Both the position numbers and the translations under genes were made by a program. Source: Myxococcus stipitatus DSM 14675 (lineage in GTDB: Bacteria; Myxococcota; Myxococcia; Myxococcales; Myxococcaceae). Taken from it: 64,000 bases of DNA. The DNA lies in the NCBI RefSeq assembly GCF_000331735.1, contig NC_020126.1, forward strand, positions 6,404,501 through 6,468,500, read 5' to 3'. Below are positions 7,969-17,176 of this stretch, piece by piece. The notes under the pieces were generated by a model, which was not told where the DNA came from, searched no databases, and saw only the letters and a program-made list of their open reading frames with translations. Positions within the stretch are counted from its first letter, which is position 1; each line of letters begins with the position of its first letter.

Positions 7969-9252
7969 TCAGGACTGGACGCGCAGCACGGAGCGGCCGC
8001 CGTAGCGGGCCTGCTTGCCCAGCTCCTGCTCGATGCGGATGAGCTGGTTGTACTTCGCGGTGCGGTCCGCGCGGGACAGCGAGCCGGTCTTGATCTGACC
8101 GCAGTTGGTGGCGACCGCGAGGTCCGCGATGGTCGCATCCTCGGTCTCACCGGAGCGGTGGGACATCACGGCGGTGTAGCCGGCCTTGTGCGCCATCTCC
8201 ACGGCCGCCATCACCTCCGACAGCGTGCCAATCTGGTTGACCTTCACCAGGATGGAGTTGGCGATGCCGTTCTTGATGCCATCGGCCAGGCGCTTCACGT
8301 TGGTGACGAACAGGTCGTCGCCGACAATCTGCACCTTCTTGCCGATGCGGTCCGTGAGCAGCTTCCAGCCGGCCATGTCGTCCTCGGCCAGGCCGTCCTC
8401 GATGGAGACGATGGGGTACTTCGCCGCGAGGCCCTCGAGGTACTTCACGTGCTCGTCGACGGAGCGCTTCTTGCCCTCGCCCTCGTAGTCGTAGACGCCG
8501 TCCTTGTAGAACTCGCTGGCGGCGCAGTCGAGCGCCAGGCAGATGTCCTCGTTGGGGCGGTAGCCGGCCTTCTCGATGGACTTCATGATGAAGTCGAGCG
8601 CGGCCTCGGCGGAGGTGAGGTTCGGCGCGAAGCCGCCCTCGTCACCCACGTTGGTGCCGTGGCCGGCCTCGGACAGGCCCTTCTTGAGGGTGTGGAAGAC
8701 CTCGGCGCCCATGCGCACCGCGTCGGCGAGCGACTTCGCTCCGACGGGCATGATCATGAACTCCTGGAAGTCGATGGCGTTGTCCGCGTGGGCGCCGCCG
8801 TTGATGATGTTCATCATCGGCACGGGCAGCAGGTTGGCGGAGACACCGCCGACATAGCGGTAGAGCGGCAGGCCCCGCGCGGCGGCGGCGGCTTTCGCCA
8901 CGGCCAGCGAGACACCGAGGATGGCGTTGGCGCCCAGCTTCTTCTTGTTGGGCGTGCCGTCGAGGGCAATCATCGTCTGGTCGATTTCGAGCTGCGCTTC
9001 CGCGTTCATCCCGCGAACCGCGTTGGCCAGCTCGTTGTTGACCACGGCGACGGCCTTCTGCACGCCCTTGCCGAGGTAACGGCTCTTGTCGCCGTCGCGA
9101 AGCTCCACGGCCTCATGCGTGCCGACCGAGGCGCCTGACGGAACCGCGGCACGACCGCGCACGCCGTTCTCGAGGACGACATCGACTTCGACAGTGGGAT
9201 TGCCGCGACTGTCCAGAATCTCACGGCCTACGACACCGACGATAGTAGTCAT
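7969..9252 (-). CDS. eno: Enolase
   Basis: A 427-residue phosphopyruvate hydratase, the glycolytic enzyme converting 2-phosphoglycerate to phosphoenolpyruvate. Landmarks are ILDSRGNPTVEV near the N-terminus, the flexible loop region GASVGTHEAVELRDGD, the NIINGGAHADN segment, the Mg ligands in LALDCAASEFY and SIEDGLAEDD and GDDLFVTN, and the signature ILVKVNQIGTLSE followed by SHRSGETED. The start is the ATG at 9252; the frame extends 12 codons further up, but homologues begin at the TTIVGVVGREI segment. Enolase is also part of the RNA degradosome in many bacteria. It ends at a strong terminator, and the decayed end of the Wadjet operon lies just upstream. Confidence 0.98.
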   Translation of the reverse strand: MTTIVGVVGREILDSRGNPTVEVDVVLENGVRGRAAVPSGASVGTHEAVELRDGDKSRYLGKGVQKAVAVVNNELANAVRGMNAEAQLEIDQTMIALDGTPNKKKLGANAILGVSLAVAKAAAAARGLPLYRYVGGVSANLLPVPMMNIINGGAHADNAIDFQEFMIMPVGAKSLADAVRMGAEVFHTLKKGLSEAGHGTNVGDEGGFAPNLTSAEAALDFIMKSIEKAGYRPNEDICLALDCAASEFYKDGVYDYEGEGKKRSVDEHVKYLEGLAAKYPIVSIEDGLAEDDMAGWKLLTDRIGKKVQIVGDDLFVTNVKRLADGIKNGIANSILVKVNQIGTLSEVMAAVEMAHKAGYTAVMSHRSGETEDATIADLAVATNCGQIKTGSLSRADRTAKYNQLIRIEQELGKQARYGGRSVLRVQS

Positions 9253-9324
9253 GGGCGCTTTCGTAGCGAAGCGACCCCAGTGCGTCAAGGCGGCACCGCC
9301 GTCCCGTGGGGGTGCTTCTCCCTC

Positions 9325-9501
9325 TCAGAAGGACAGGTGCGCCAGGGCGGTTTCCACCCAGCGATACCCCAGGTGCTCCTGCTCCCGTCGGAGGCGCGCA
9401 CCGAACCGCGGGTGTTGAAGGTCCTCGAAGGGTGAGGCCTCTGGCGCGGCGAGGCACGTAAGTGCGCCCAGATGTTGTGAATCCTCCTGAGACCAGTGGG
9501 C
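9325..9501 (-). pseudogene. jetD: C-terminal remnant of Wadjet JetD
   Basis: Directly after the jetC stop a different frame stays open for 58 codons and reads like the end of a JetD (DUF3322/DUF2220) protein: ...FEDLQHPRFGARLRREQ then HLGYRWVETALAHLSF and a stop. The R-L-(R)-E-Q-E-x-(L/I)-x-(W/Y) pattern at the extreme C-terminus is typical of JetD proteins. No start codon with a ribosome site and no TOPRIM-like or DUF3322 domain precedes it, so about 300 or more N-terminal codons are missing. In Wadjet operons jetD follows jetC, so position and frame both fit. The assignment is by eye from a short piece and should be tested by profile search. Confidence 0.6.
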
Positions 9502-9502
9502 C

Positions 9503-12500
9503 TCAGGCGCTCCGAGCCGCGCGCTCCGTCTGGTACTCCTCGAGGGTGAGGTTGCGCACCCGCGAGCAGCGACCTTCCTCGTTGTGGACGTAGCCCACGC
9601 TGGCCACGTACGGCTCGATGACTCGAATCTTCTGCAGCGGGGTCACGATGAGCAGCTGCAGGTCCAGGCGGCGGAAGAGCTCCAGGCCGTACGTGGCCGA
9701 CTCGTCGGAGCCTCGGCCGAACGCCTCGTCAATCACGACGAAGCGGAACGAGCGCGAGCGCGTCTCTCCCCACTGCAAGCCGAACTGGTACGCGAGGCTC
9801 GCCGCCAGCACCGTGTATGCGAGCTTCTCCTTCTGACCTCCCGACTTGCCGCCCGAGTCCGCGTAGTGCTCGTGCTCCTGGTCGTCCGCGCGCCAACGCT
9901 CCGACGCGGAGAAGCTGAACCAGTTGCGCACGTCCGTCACCCGCTGCGTCCACTTCGCGTCCAGCTCCCCCTGCCCTTCGCGGCCCTGGAAGCGCTCGAT
10001 GATGCGCTTCACCTCCAGGAACTTCTGCTCGGAGTAGGCGTCGTCTTCAGCGCCGGTGAGCGAGCCTTCGGTGCAGGCGCGCAGGTCCTGCTGGAACGCA
10101 CGGATGTCGAGGTCCACCGTGGGCACCAGCTCCAGGACGATGTAGCGGTCCGGGTTGTAGTCGATGGCCCGCAGGGAGCGATTGATGGTCTCCACGCGCT
10201 CATGGATGTCGTGGCGCTCGCGGTGGAGCTGCGCCTGGAAGTTCGCCACCTCGCGGATGGTGTTCTCGTTCAACAGGCTCTTGAAGCGCGCCTCGAAGCG
10301 CGGCAGGTCGTCCGCGCGCAGAGAGGCCAGGAGCGTCACATACTCCGGTGCACCCTCCAGGCCCGCGCCCAGCTCCTGGGACTCCAAGGGGAACGCGGTG
10401 CGGTAGGCGTGCATCGCCGCGAGCAGGGAGTCCCGCACCCGCTCCAGCTTGCGCCCATCCCCGTCGATTCGCGCCTGGAGACGGTCTCGCACCTGCCGCT
10501 CGCGCTCGTCGCACGTGTCCGCTTCGAGGGCCGCCCCGGCGAGCACCTCTTCACTGAACCGGGCGACTCGCGGGAAGGAAGACCGGAGCGTGTCGGGGCA
10601 TTCGCTCACGGTCCGCTGGCAGGCCAGGAGGAGCTTTCGTGTCGTCGCTTCTCGCTCCTCGTTTCGCGTCTGCTCCTTCTCCACGGCCTTCAGGGTCGTC
10701 TCCACCGTGGCCACGTCCTTCTCGACCGCGTCGAGCTGCCGCGAGAGCCCCTGGAGGATATCGGACTCCGCCTGGAGCGCCTTGAGCCGCTCCTCGCGCC
10801 GATGGATGTCACCCGCCACCAGACGCCAGTCGAGCTCACTGAAGTTCTCGAAGACCCCGAGCTGTCCCAGCTGCTCCGTCCGCAGCTGCAATCGCGCACA
10901 CTCTTGCTCCAGTGCCGCCCACCGGGCAGAGGCGGCTTGGACTCCCAGCTCCCTTGAGCGAGCCGCGGACTCCAGGACCTTCCGCTTGGTGTCGTTCGTC
11001 CAGCCCAGCACCCAGTTCGACGGGTCGTCGATGCGGCTCCGGTCATCCTTCGAATGCCGGTCCCCGCCTGTCTTCACCTGACCCATCCGGGTGAGGGCCT
11101 GACGTGCCCGCATGAACTGCTCGGAGGTCTCACAGCAGGCGTAGTCGAACTGACGGGCCAGATGCGTCTCCAACCAGGCCGACTGCGGGGCACCTGGCTT
11201 GAATGCGAGCTTGAGCAGCAGCGACTCTGGCCGCGACGCCCCCCCGCGGGACGCGGCTTCTTCCCGGACGCGGAAGTAGACGAAGCGCGCATTCAGATGC
11301 GTGCGGTCCACCCACTGGCTTACCCGCGCATAGTCGTCGTCGGGGACGAGCAGGGAGACCCCCAGCGGGTACAGCACACGCTCGATGGCGCCCGCCCAGT
11401 CCCGCGCCTCATCGCGCACTCGCAGCAGCTCCCCCGCGAAGGGCAACCGCTCCTCGGGCAGGCCCAGGTCCGCGCACAACCTCGCGCGCAGGTGAAGGAA
11501 GCGCGCGGGGATGTTGGAGCGCTGGCGGCGCAAGACCTCCAGCTCGACCGAGACCGTCTCGTGCTCCCTCTCGAGGTCACGCAGGCGCATCGCGAGCTCG
11601 GTGCGCGAGTTCTGGGCCTCGGACAGCTCGTTCGCGGTGCGGGTGCGCTCGCGCTTGAGGTCGCGCGTGTTGGCCACGAAGACCTCCAGCTCCGTCGCCG
11701 CGGGGAGCCCCACGGCCTGGGCCATTCGCGCGTACTGGTCCGCCTTCCGCATGCGCTCGTCCCGCTCGTGCCGGCGCCGGACCAGCTCCGCCTTCTCGGT
11801 CTCCAGCCGGTCGCCTCCGTTGTCCGAGATGGACTGACGGAGCCGCTCCCTGTCGGCGAGGTGCCGCGCTCGTGTCTCCTGGATTCGCTCCGCCTTCGCG
11901 CGCAGCTTCTCGCGCTCCCCTTCCAGCTCCGCCAGCCGGGCCTCGAACAGCCCCGCCTTCCGCGCGGAGAACCACGGCCGCAGGGCCTCACGGCCCCCCT
12001 TGAGGTCCTCCAGCTCCGCGGACAGCGTGGTGAAGCGCTCGTGGTCCGCCACCAACGGCTCGAGCATCCCCGCCTGCCGCTTTGCCTTGAGCACGGCTTC
12101 GTGGGCACGGTGCAGGTCGTCGAAGTGGCCCATGAGCGCCGCCAGCCGGGACTCCACATCGAAGGGCGGCAGCATGTGCTGGCGCACGAAGTCCGTCAGG
12201 TTGCCCACGGACTTCATCGACACCGTCTGGAGGAACAGGTCCAACGCCTGCTCATTCTCCAGCCCGAAGCGCCGGCGGAACGCGGCTTGATACGGCGGAA
12301 ATGTCTCATGCACCTCCCGAGCGAGCGACTTGAGGCGCTTCTTCAGCGCATTCAGGTCGGAGCCACAGCGCGAGAAGTGCTCGGAGATGGAGAGCTTCCC
12401 ATCCGCGACGAGGTACAGCTTCGCCGGCTGTCCCTCCGCCTCGCGCATCCACATCACCTGCGCGAGCGTGACGTCCTGTCCGTACCCCTCATTGTGGAAG

Positions 12501-12886
12501 TGAGCGAGCAGCACCGAGTAGGTCGGCGCATCGCGCAGGAAGACGGGCCGAGCCCCCTGCCCCGTCTCTCCTCGCTCGGACTTGTACTGGCCTCGCACGT
12601 AGGAGCGCAGCGTGCGCTCACGCGCCTCCGCCCCCGCGGCCTTGTTGTAGGCCAGCTTCTGCGGCGGGACGAACAGCGTCACCAACCCATCCACCAGCGT
12701 CGACTTGCCCGAGCCGATATCCCCCGTGAGCAGCCCGCTCTCCCCCAGCAGGTCCAGGTGCCATGAGCGCTGGTGGAACGTGCCCCAGTTGAAGACCTCG
12801 AACCGACGAAGGCGGAACCCCGCTCGCGCGTTGGGGGTGCCGACGTCCAACAGGTCCGCCTGCAGGAGAGGACGTACCGTGCTCAT
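9503..12886 (-). CDS. jetC: Wadjet JetC, SMC/MukB-like ATPase
   Basis: A 1127-residue SMC-like ATPase. The N-terminal head has LRRFEVFNWGTF followed by Walker A GDIGSGKST at 55-63 and the YNKAAGAEARERTLRSY segment that typifies JetC. The middle (about 270-960) is mostly coiled-coil, with a hinge-like insert around 480-640. The C-terminal head carries the signature SGGKSGGQKEKLAYTVLAA and Walker B FVVIDEAFGRGSDE. In Wadjet, JetABC forms a loop-extruding SMC complex that recognises small circular DNA and presents it to the nuclease JetD. Start overlaps the end of jetB by four bases (ATGA). All head motifs are intact, so the motor part looks functional although jetD is truncated. Confidence 0.93.
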   Translation of the reverse strand: MSTVRPLLQADLLDVGTPNARAGFRLRRFEVFNWGTFHQRSWHLDLLGESGLLTGDIGSGKSTLVDGLVTLFVPPQKLAYNKAAGAEARERTLRSYVRGQYKSERGETGQGARPVFLRDAPTYSVLLAHFHNEGYGQDVTLAQVMWMREAEGQPAKLYLVADGKLSISEHFSRCGSDLNALKKRLKSLAREVHETFPPYQAAFRRRFGLENEQALDLFLQTVSMKSVGNLTDFVRQHMLPPFDVESRLAALMGHFDDLHRAHEAVLKAKRQAGMLEPLVADHERFTTLSAELEDLKGGREALRPWFSARKAGLFEARLAELEGEREKLRAKAERIQETRARHLADRERLRQSISDNGGDRLETEKAELVRRRHERDERMRKADQYARMAQAVGLPAATELEVFVANTRDLKRERTRTANELSEAQNSRTELAMRLRDLEREHETVSVELEVLRRQRSNIPARFLHLRARLCADLGLPEERLPFAGELLRVRDEARDWAGAIERVLYPLGVSLLVPDDDYARVSQWVDRTHLNARFVYFRVREEAASRGGASRPESLLLKLAFKPGAPQSAWLETHLARQFDYACCETSEQFMRARQALTRMGQVKTGGDRHSKDDRSRIDDPSNWVLGWTNDTKRKVLESAARSRELGVQAASARWAALEQECARLQLRTEQLGQLGVFENFSELDWRLVAGDIHRREERLKALQAESDILQGLSRQLDAVEKDVATVETTLKAVEKEQTRNEEREATTRKLLLACQRTVSECPDTLRSSFPRVARFSEEVLAGAALEADTCDERERQVRDRLQARIDGDGRKLERVRDSLLAAMHAYRTAFPLESQELGAGLEGAPEYVTLLASLRADDLPRFEARFKSLLNENTIREVANFQAQLHRERHDIHERVETINRSLRAIDYNPDRYIVLELVPTVDLDIRAFQQDLRACTEGSLTGAEDDAYSEQKFLEVKRIIERFQGREGQGELDAKWTQRVTDVRNWFSFSASERWRADDQEHEHYADSGGKSGGQKEKLAYTVLAASLAYQFGLQWGETRSRSFRFVVIDEAFGRGSDESATYGLELFRRLDLQLLIVTPLQKIRVIEPYVASVGYVHNEEGRCSRVRNLTLEEYQTERAARSA

Positions 12887-13494
12887 TCCCGACCTCCTTG
12901 TTCCTCGATGAGTTGTGCGCGATAGGCCGCGAGCCGCTGCTCCAGCCCTTCCAGGCAGTGGGCGGTGACAAAGGCCTTGAGGATGCGGCGGACCTCGAAG
13001 GTGTCCTCCTCGGCCAGGGGCTTGAGGAACCCCAGGCCCACCGCTCGCTCGATGTCTTGATTCACGCGCTCCCCCCAGCGCACCTCGTTCGTGCCCTCCG
13101 GGAGGAACAGCCGCACCAGGTCTTGAAGCTCATGGCGGCGCATCACCAGACGCGTTCCTCCCGCCGCGGCATCCGCGTCCGCCAGGCGCTTGCGCAGGAG
13201 CGCGAGCAGCAGGCTCGAGCCATAGCCCAGCGGCCTCCGAGCGACGAGCCGAGGCAGCTCCCCGGCTCCTTCTCCCTCCGCCCGCTGGCGGAGAAAGGCG
13301 TAGCCCTCCGGCTCATCCAAAGCCAATCCCAATCCCAGCACGGACACGTGGTCACTGACCCGTGCATGCAGCTTGAGCAGGGATTGCCAGAGCGACGGGT
13401 TCTCCTCCCGGTAGACCACGCCCTTCAGGAGCGAGACGACCACCAGCGACAGGGCATCCGGGGCTTCGGCGACATGAGACATGGGAGCGGTCAT
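12883..13494 (-). CDS. jetB: Wadjet JetB, DUF4194 kite-type subunit
   Basis: A 203-residue protein in the second position of the jetABC operon, overlapping both neighbours by four bases. The SLWQSLLKLHARVSDHVSVL, LGLGLALDEPEGYAFL and LRKRLADADA regions match the DUF4194/MksE-like winged-helix subunit that bridges the SMC heads and the kleisin. Together with JetA and JetC it forms the loop-extruding core. Motif assignment rests partly on gene order. Confidence 0.85.
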   Translation of the reverse strand: MTAPMSHVAEAPDALSLVVVSLLKGVVYREENPSLWQSLLKLHARVSDHVSVLGLGLALDEPEGYAFLRQRAEGEGAGELPRLVARRPLGYGSSLLLALLRKRLADADAAAGGTRLVMRRHELQDLVRLFLPEGTNEVRWGERVNQDIERAVGLGFLKPLAEEDTFEVRRILKAFVTAHCLEGLEQRLAAYRAQLIEEQGGRE

Positions 13495-14927
13495 CGGAGA
13501 AAGAGCACCAGGGGAAGGGTCGCGCGGCGAGGGAGCCCTCGCGCATCGGTCCAGAAGAGTTCCTGCGTCCGCGATTCGTCGACAGAGGCCTTGCGGTCCT
13601 CCGATGCAAGGCTCAGGTAGACAACGAGCTCGGCGAGGCCGTGCTCGAGGGGATGGCTGCGGACCAGGTCCGCGAGTGAGACCTGCTCACGGTCCAGGAG
13701 CGCCTGACGGACGTTCGAGCGCAGCCGTGTCTTGTCGATGTACGCGAGGTTGAAGAGCGCGTCCGAGGGCACGTCCTCCGTCGCATCCATCACCTCTTCG
13801 TCCACCATCCGTGCGCGCGACGGCGGAGCGTACAGCGGGCGCTCCAGCGGGAGGTCCAGCGTGGGCGCCAGGTCGTCCAGCTCCATGAAGGGCCCTTCCG
13901 GCGGGCTCGCTCGCAGGGCGAGGGCGTGCTTCTCGATGCCTCGCAGGACCTGGAGGATGCGGCGGTTCTCCCACCACACGCGGTCATCCAGGAAGCGGCG
14001 GAGCTGGCCGGAGAGCCTCGCCACGGTGCGCTGGGTGTGCTCGCCCGCCTCCAGCCAGTCGAAGTGGATGCGCAAGAGTCGCGGGTCGGGCTGCAGCGAC
14101 TGAATCGCCGGGTGCGCGAGGATGCGCTCCAGGTTCTTCGTGAGGATGTCCTTGCGCTCGGGGGACATGAGGAAGTCCCAGAAGGCTCGGAAGCTGCGCC
14201 CCTGGTCCGAGCCGCTGATGGCGTCTCGCTCTCCCAGCACGGTCTCCAGCAGCGCCCCCCGCGTGCCTTCCCACGTGGCGATGCGCTCGCGCACCCGGCG
14301 GTCCAGCGCATGGAAGCTGTCCTCCAGGGCTCGGAAGTCGGACAGCAATCCGCGCGCGGTGTCGGACATCTGCTGGAAGCGGTCCTTGAGCGCGGACTCC
14401 TCCAGGAGGTCCAGGTGGCCCGCGCGCACCCGAGCCATCTCCGCCTCCACCTCCGCCTTGCGCCGCTCCAGCTCCGCGAGCCTCGCGCCTGGGTCCGGCT
14501 CCGTTCCCTCCGTCATCTCCTGGAGGAGATGAAACACGGTGAGCAATCGGGACTCGGTGCCCACGAAGGGTTGCTCGGTGAGCTGACTCAGCCACCGGAG
14601 GGCCCGCTCCGCCGCGGGGGTCAGGTCGAAGTGTGGCTCATCGGTGTCGGGGGGATAGAACTTGCGCAGCCACCCCGCGCTGTCGGCGGCCCACTCGTCG
14701 AGATAGACGTGGGCGGCTCGGGGAAAGGCCGTCTCCCCTCGCTGCTCGCGGAGGGCGTGGAGGTGGTCCTCCAGACGCAACACCAGCTCCCGCCGCGGGA
14801 TGGCGCGGGCATTCGATGCCACGAATACCGGGTGCAGGAAGCTCGCGATGAGCGAGGCATTGCCCGCGACCAACAGCCGCCAGGCGGGGTGTTTCAGCCG
14901 CAAGGTCTCCAGCGTCGCGAAGTCCAT
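13491..14927 (-). CDS. jetA: Wadjet JetA, DUF3375 kleisin-like subunit
   Basis: A 478-residue protein, first gene of the Wadjet operon. It begins with the DUF3375-type segment DFATLETLRLKHPAWRLL and contains LRWLSQLTEQPFVGTESRLL and a long acidic/arginine helix (about 165-240). DUF3375 proteins are the MksF-related kleisins of type I Wadjet. The stop overlaps the jetB start (ATGA). The ATG at 14927 has only a weak purine stretch upstream. A promoter presumably lies in the 155-base gap upstream, in which I see no gene. Confidence 0.88.
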   Translation of the reverse strand: MDFATLETLRLKHPAWRLLVAGNASLIASFLHPVFVASNARAIPRRELVLRLEDHLHALREQRGETAFPRAAHVYLDEWAADSAGWLRKFYPPDTDEPHFDLTPAAERALRWLSQLTEQPFVGTESRLLTVFHLLQEMTEGTEPDPGARLAELERRKAEVEAEMARVRAGHLDLLEESALKDRFQQMSDTARGLLSDFRALEDSFHALDRRVRERIATWEGTRGALLETVLGERDAISGSDQGRSFRAFWDFLMSPERKDILTKNLERILAHPAIQSLQPDPRLLRIHFDWLEAGEHTQRTVARLSGQLRRFLDDRVWWENRRILQVLRGIEKHALALRASPPEGPFMELDDLAPTLDLPLERPLYAPPSRARMVDEEVMDATEDVPSDALFNLAYIDKTRLRSNVRQALLDREQVSLADLVRSHPLEHGLAELVVYLSLASEDRKASVDESRTQELFWTDARGLPRRATLPLVLFLR

Positions 14928-15082
14928 GACGCTTCATCCATACACTTCGACTCTGACATCCCCCGGTAACCTCACAGGTGGTTGCGGTGATGCCCCTTGA
15001 ACGCCCTGCCTGGTTGGTTGCCCACGTCCAAGTGGCCAGGCACCACGCCCCCTGGCGGTGGTTCAAGCTCCTGCGCGCGCGC

Positions 15083-15355
15083 TCAGAACCGGGGCAGCGC
15101 GAGCAGGTTGTCCTGCTTCAACGCATCGGGTTCGGTCCGGAGGTAGGGCGGATTCGCATTCACGACGGCGACCCGGACGTCCCCTGTCTTCGCGCGGACG
15201 TAGGCGTTGTTCCCCTGCGACCGGACCCACTCCACCATCGCGGAAGGAGCACTGCTGCCCTTCTTGCGCGTCCGCGGCTCGTCCCACTTGTACTCCGCGA
15301 TGTGCTCCAGCCCGAGACCACCCTCCAGGTGAACCGCCGTGATGTAGCGCAGCAT
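15083..15355 (-). CDS. DUF3892-like small protein
   Basis: A 90-residue protein: an N-terminal strand MLRYITAVHLEGG, a central EHIAEYKWDEP, then VRVAVVNANPPYLRTEPDAL and an end in NLLALPRF. The closing pattern YLRT...DNLL.LP is typical of the DUF3892 family, small single-domain proteins of unknown function. The ATG at 15355 has AGGAG 5 bases before it; longer upstream reading is not protein-like. It lies 147 bases downstream of the diiron-type enzyme gene on the same strand and may share its transcript. Its closeness to the Wadjet operon could mean a defence-island passenger, but nothing in the sequence shows a role. Confidence 0.75.
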   Translation of the reverse strand: MLRYITAVHLEGGLGLEHIAEYKWDEPRTRKKGSSAPSAMVEWVRSQGNNAYVRAKTGDVRVAVVNANPPYLRTEPDALKQDNLLALPRF

Positions 15356-15502
15356 GACGCTCCTTTGTGTGCGGGGCGAATGAAGGCGGGGCGCCAAGGC
15401 TCCCCTTCCCTCCCGAACCTCTCCTGGACCCCCGCCTTCGCCCTGCACGATGCGCTGCTTCCGTGCGACGGTCTCTCCCCCCAAGGAGGTAGCTTCCGGC
15501 GT

Positions 15503-16186
15503 CTATCGCTCGAGGAAGAGTCCGGGATACAGCAGGCGGGTGGTCCGCGCGGAGTGGATGAGCACCTCCTGTTCCTCCGGGTCGTCCAGCGAGCGAAGCA
15601 CCTCCGCGAGCGCCCCGACGTGGTCTCCATCCACGTCGCCGTGGCCTCGCAGGAACGTCACCGCCTCGTGGATGTTGGGAATCCTCTCCGCGGAGATGAG
15701 GCGATCCACCGTGCTCCCTGCTCGTCGCACGGCCAGCGACTCCAACACATAGGCCGTGCCGAGGAATGCCGTCGGCACTCCTTCTTGCGTCGTGAATTGG
15801 TTCCACGCGACATAGGCCTTCACGGCGCCACAGAGCGGCGTGGCCTCGACTCGCTCGACGGGCCACCCGAGGTTCCGGAGGTCCGCGAGCAACCATCGCT
15901 CGTGCCCCCGCTCCTCCGCGGACTTGCTCACGAGCAGCTCCGCCAGTGCCGGATGCAGGCCGGACTGCCGCATCCGCGTCCCCGCGATCTCCAGCAGTGG
16001 CGTGGTCCAGCGCACGTAGTGATACGTCTGCGCGAGGAAGCGGGCATACCCTTCCGAGTCAATCCGTCCCTCGAAGAGGCGCCGAGCCGAGGTGCTCGCG
16101 TCCAGCACCTCTTCGAGCACTGCGACCTCGCGCTCCAGCGCCACCACCCAGTCCGTCCTCGAAACGTCCCTCTTCTGGGTCTGCAC
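15503..16186 (-). CDS. Haem-oxygenase-fold iron-containing redox enzyme
   Basis: A 227-residue all-helical protein of the haem-oxygenase-like diiron family (HDO-like). Candidate metal ligands are spread over the helices as expected: Glu in the first helix (LEREVAVLEEVL), His in QTYHYVRW, Glu/His in SAEERGHERW, Glu in TAYVLESLA, and Asp/His in GHGDVDGDHVGAL. Relatives include UndA- and SznF-type oxygenases and uncharacterised iron redox enzymes, so substrate and reaction are not predictable here. GTG at 16186 is chosen because GGAG is 7 bases upstream and the long extension above it is low-complexity. It lies between the Wadjet operon and a poorly coding stretch. Confidence 0.78.
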   Translation of the reverse strand: MQTQKRDVSRTDWVVALEREVAVLEEVLDASTSARRLFEGRIDSEGYARFLAQTYHYVRWTTPLLEIAGTRMRQSGLHPALAELLVSKSAEERGHERWLLADLRNLGWPVERVEATPLCGAVKAYVAWNQFTTQEGVPTAFLGTAYVLESLAVRRAGSTVDRLISAERIPNIHEAVTFLRGHGDVDGDHVGALAEVLRSLDDPEEQEVLIHSARTTRLLYPGLFLER

Positions 16187-17176
16187 GTCTGTCTCCTGTC
16201 CCGAGCCCCGCGAGGCTCGGTTGTCACGGGTTGAAGTGAAGGGGCGCGCCCGTGCGGACCGGGTCCACGAGCGAACCGAGGGAAGCCCGCATGGGAGCGA
16301 GGCGCGCCCCGTCGTCGGGGCGACCAGTGACGACACCGGAGGCGTCCGCGGCTCCGCGAGTCGCTCCTGACTCGCGCGGGCCCGCTCCAGGTTCGTGCCA
16401 GAACGAACGGCACCGCGTGCGGGTGAGAGGCCCCAGGGATGTGCGCCCAGAGTGGGGTCAGCCAGCCCCGGTCCGAAGCCACCTCGACGATCCGCCACGC
16501 GTCCTCCGTCTCCAGCCTGGCCAACACAATCCCATGCGACACACCGCGGCGACGGCTCTCGTCAGACACCCTCGCCTCGGAGCGGCGTCGGCGCTTCAGG
16601 ATCCAGCCCTGTGCCTTCCGGGATCAGAAACCCCTGTCCACCAAGACCTCCCAGGTCGAGCTCCTGATCCAGCTCACGGCCCCAATACTCTCTCATCGCG
16701 GAGGCCATCGCCAGATCGGGCAACATCAAACGAGACGTGGCCGTTGGATCATCGTCCGCGCGGATCACCGGGTGCGCGGTGATCACCTCGCGCCTCCACA
16801 CCGGACAGCAATCGCAGCTCTCCGCCAAAGACAGCCCTGCGGATGCGGACCGCGTCATCCCGCTTGCGTTAGGTGGGCACGACTCGGCAGGTCATGACTG
16901 ACATGGGTCCTCTCACCGCGAGAGGGTTCAGGCGTGGTGGGTCGCATCGCCTTCATTTGTCTCATTCGGAGCCGGAGTGCACAGTGCGCCAACGCGTGTC
17001 ACCCTCCCTGCCGGGCATACCACCCAGGAGGTACAGACAAACAACGAGTCTGGAAACAACCTCGGAAGGCGATGCGCACTCGCGCATGCGTCGAACTCCA
17101 TGGAATGGTGGCGAATGAGCACACACGACGCGGTCATTCCAGAAGTGGAGCCATGAGCTCTCAGCGAGGTGTGGGG
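16187..17176. other. Gene-poor stretch with possible decayed coding
   Basis: About 990 bases without a convincing complete gene. On the minus strand a 98-codon frame (16562-16858) has a natural composition from about residue 25 (REVITAHPVIRADDD, MREYWGRELDQELDLGG, FLIPEGTG) and noticeably lower third-position GC than the flanks. It is overlapped at its stop by a GTG-started frame that begins SDESRRRGVSHGIVLARLE and has sensible composition for about 60 residues before turning arginine-rich and running into the diiron gene out of frame. The pair could be one protein broken by a frameshift, or a transferred fragment. I do not recognise it. The plus-strand part from 16930 to 17176 probably holds the promoter of the sigma-factor operon. 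Confidence 0.4.
16562..16858 (-). CDS. Unrecognised small ORF, possibly part of a broken gene
   Basis: 98 codons beginning at an ATG. The first ~25 residues are cysteine/serine-rich and doubtful. The rest reads like a real acidic protein and uses codons such as TAT, GGT, CTT and CCT more than neighbouring genes, hinting at foreign origin. Its end overlaps a second coding-like frame (GTG at 16569), so a frameshifted single protein is possible. There is no recognisable domain. Confidence 0.3.
   Translation of the reverse strand: MTRSASAGLSLAESCDCCPVWRREVITAHPVIRADDDPTATSRLMLPDLAMASAMREYWGRELDQELDLGGLGGQGFLIPEGTGLDPEAPTPLRGEGV

Noticed and set aside
9503..14927. MksBEF condensin instead of Wadjet
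   Set aside because: JetC has Wadjet-like segments (YNKAAGAEARERTLRSY) and a JetD-like tail follows, so Wadjet origin is preferred, though the function may now be Mks-like.
15503..16498. 331-residue version of the diiron enzyme
   Set aside because: The extra N-terminal ~104 residues are arginine/proline/serine-rich noise, and GTG at 16186 has a good ribosome site.
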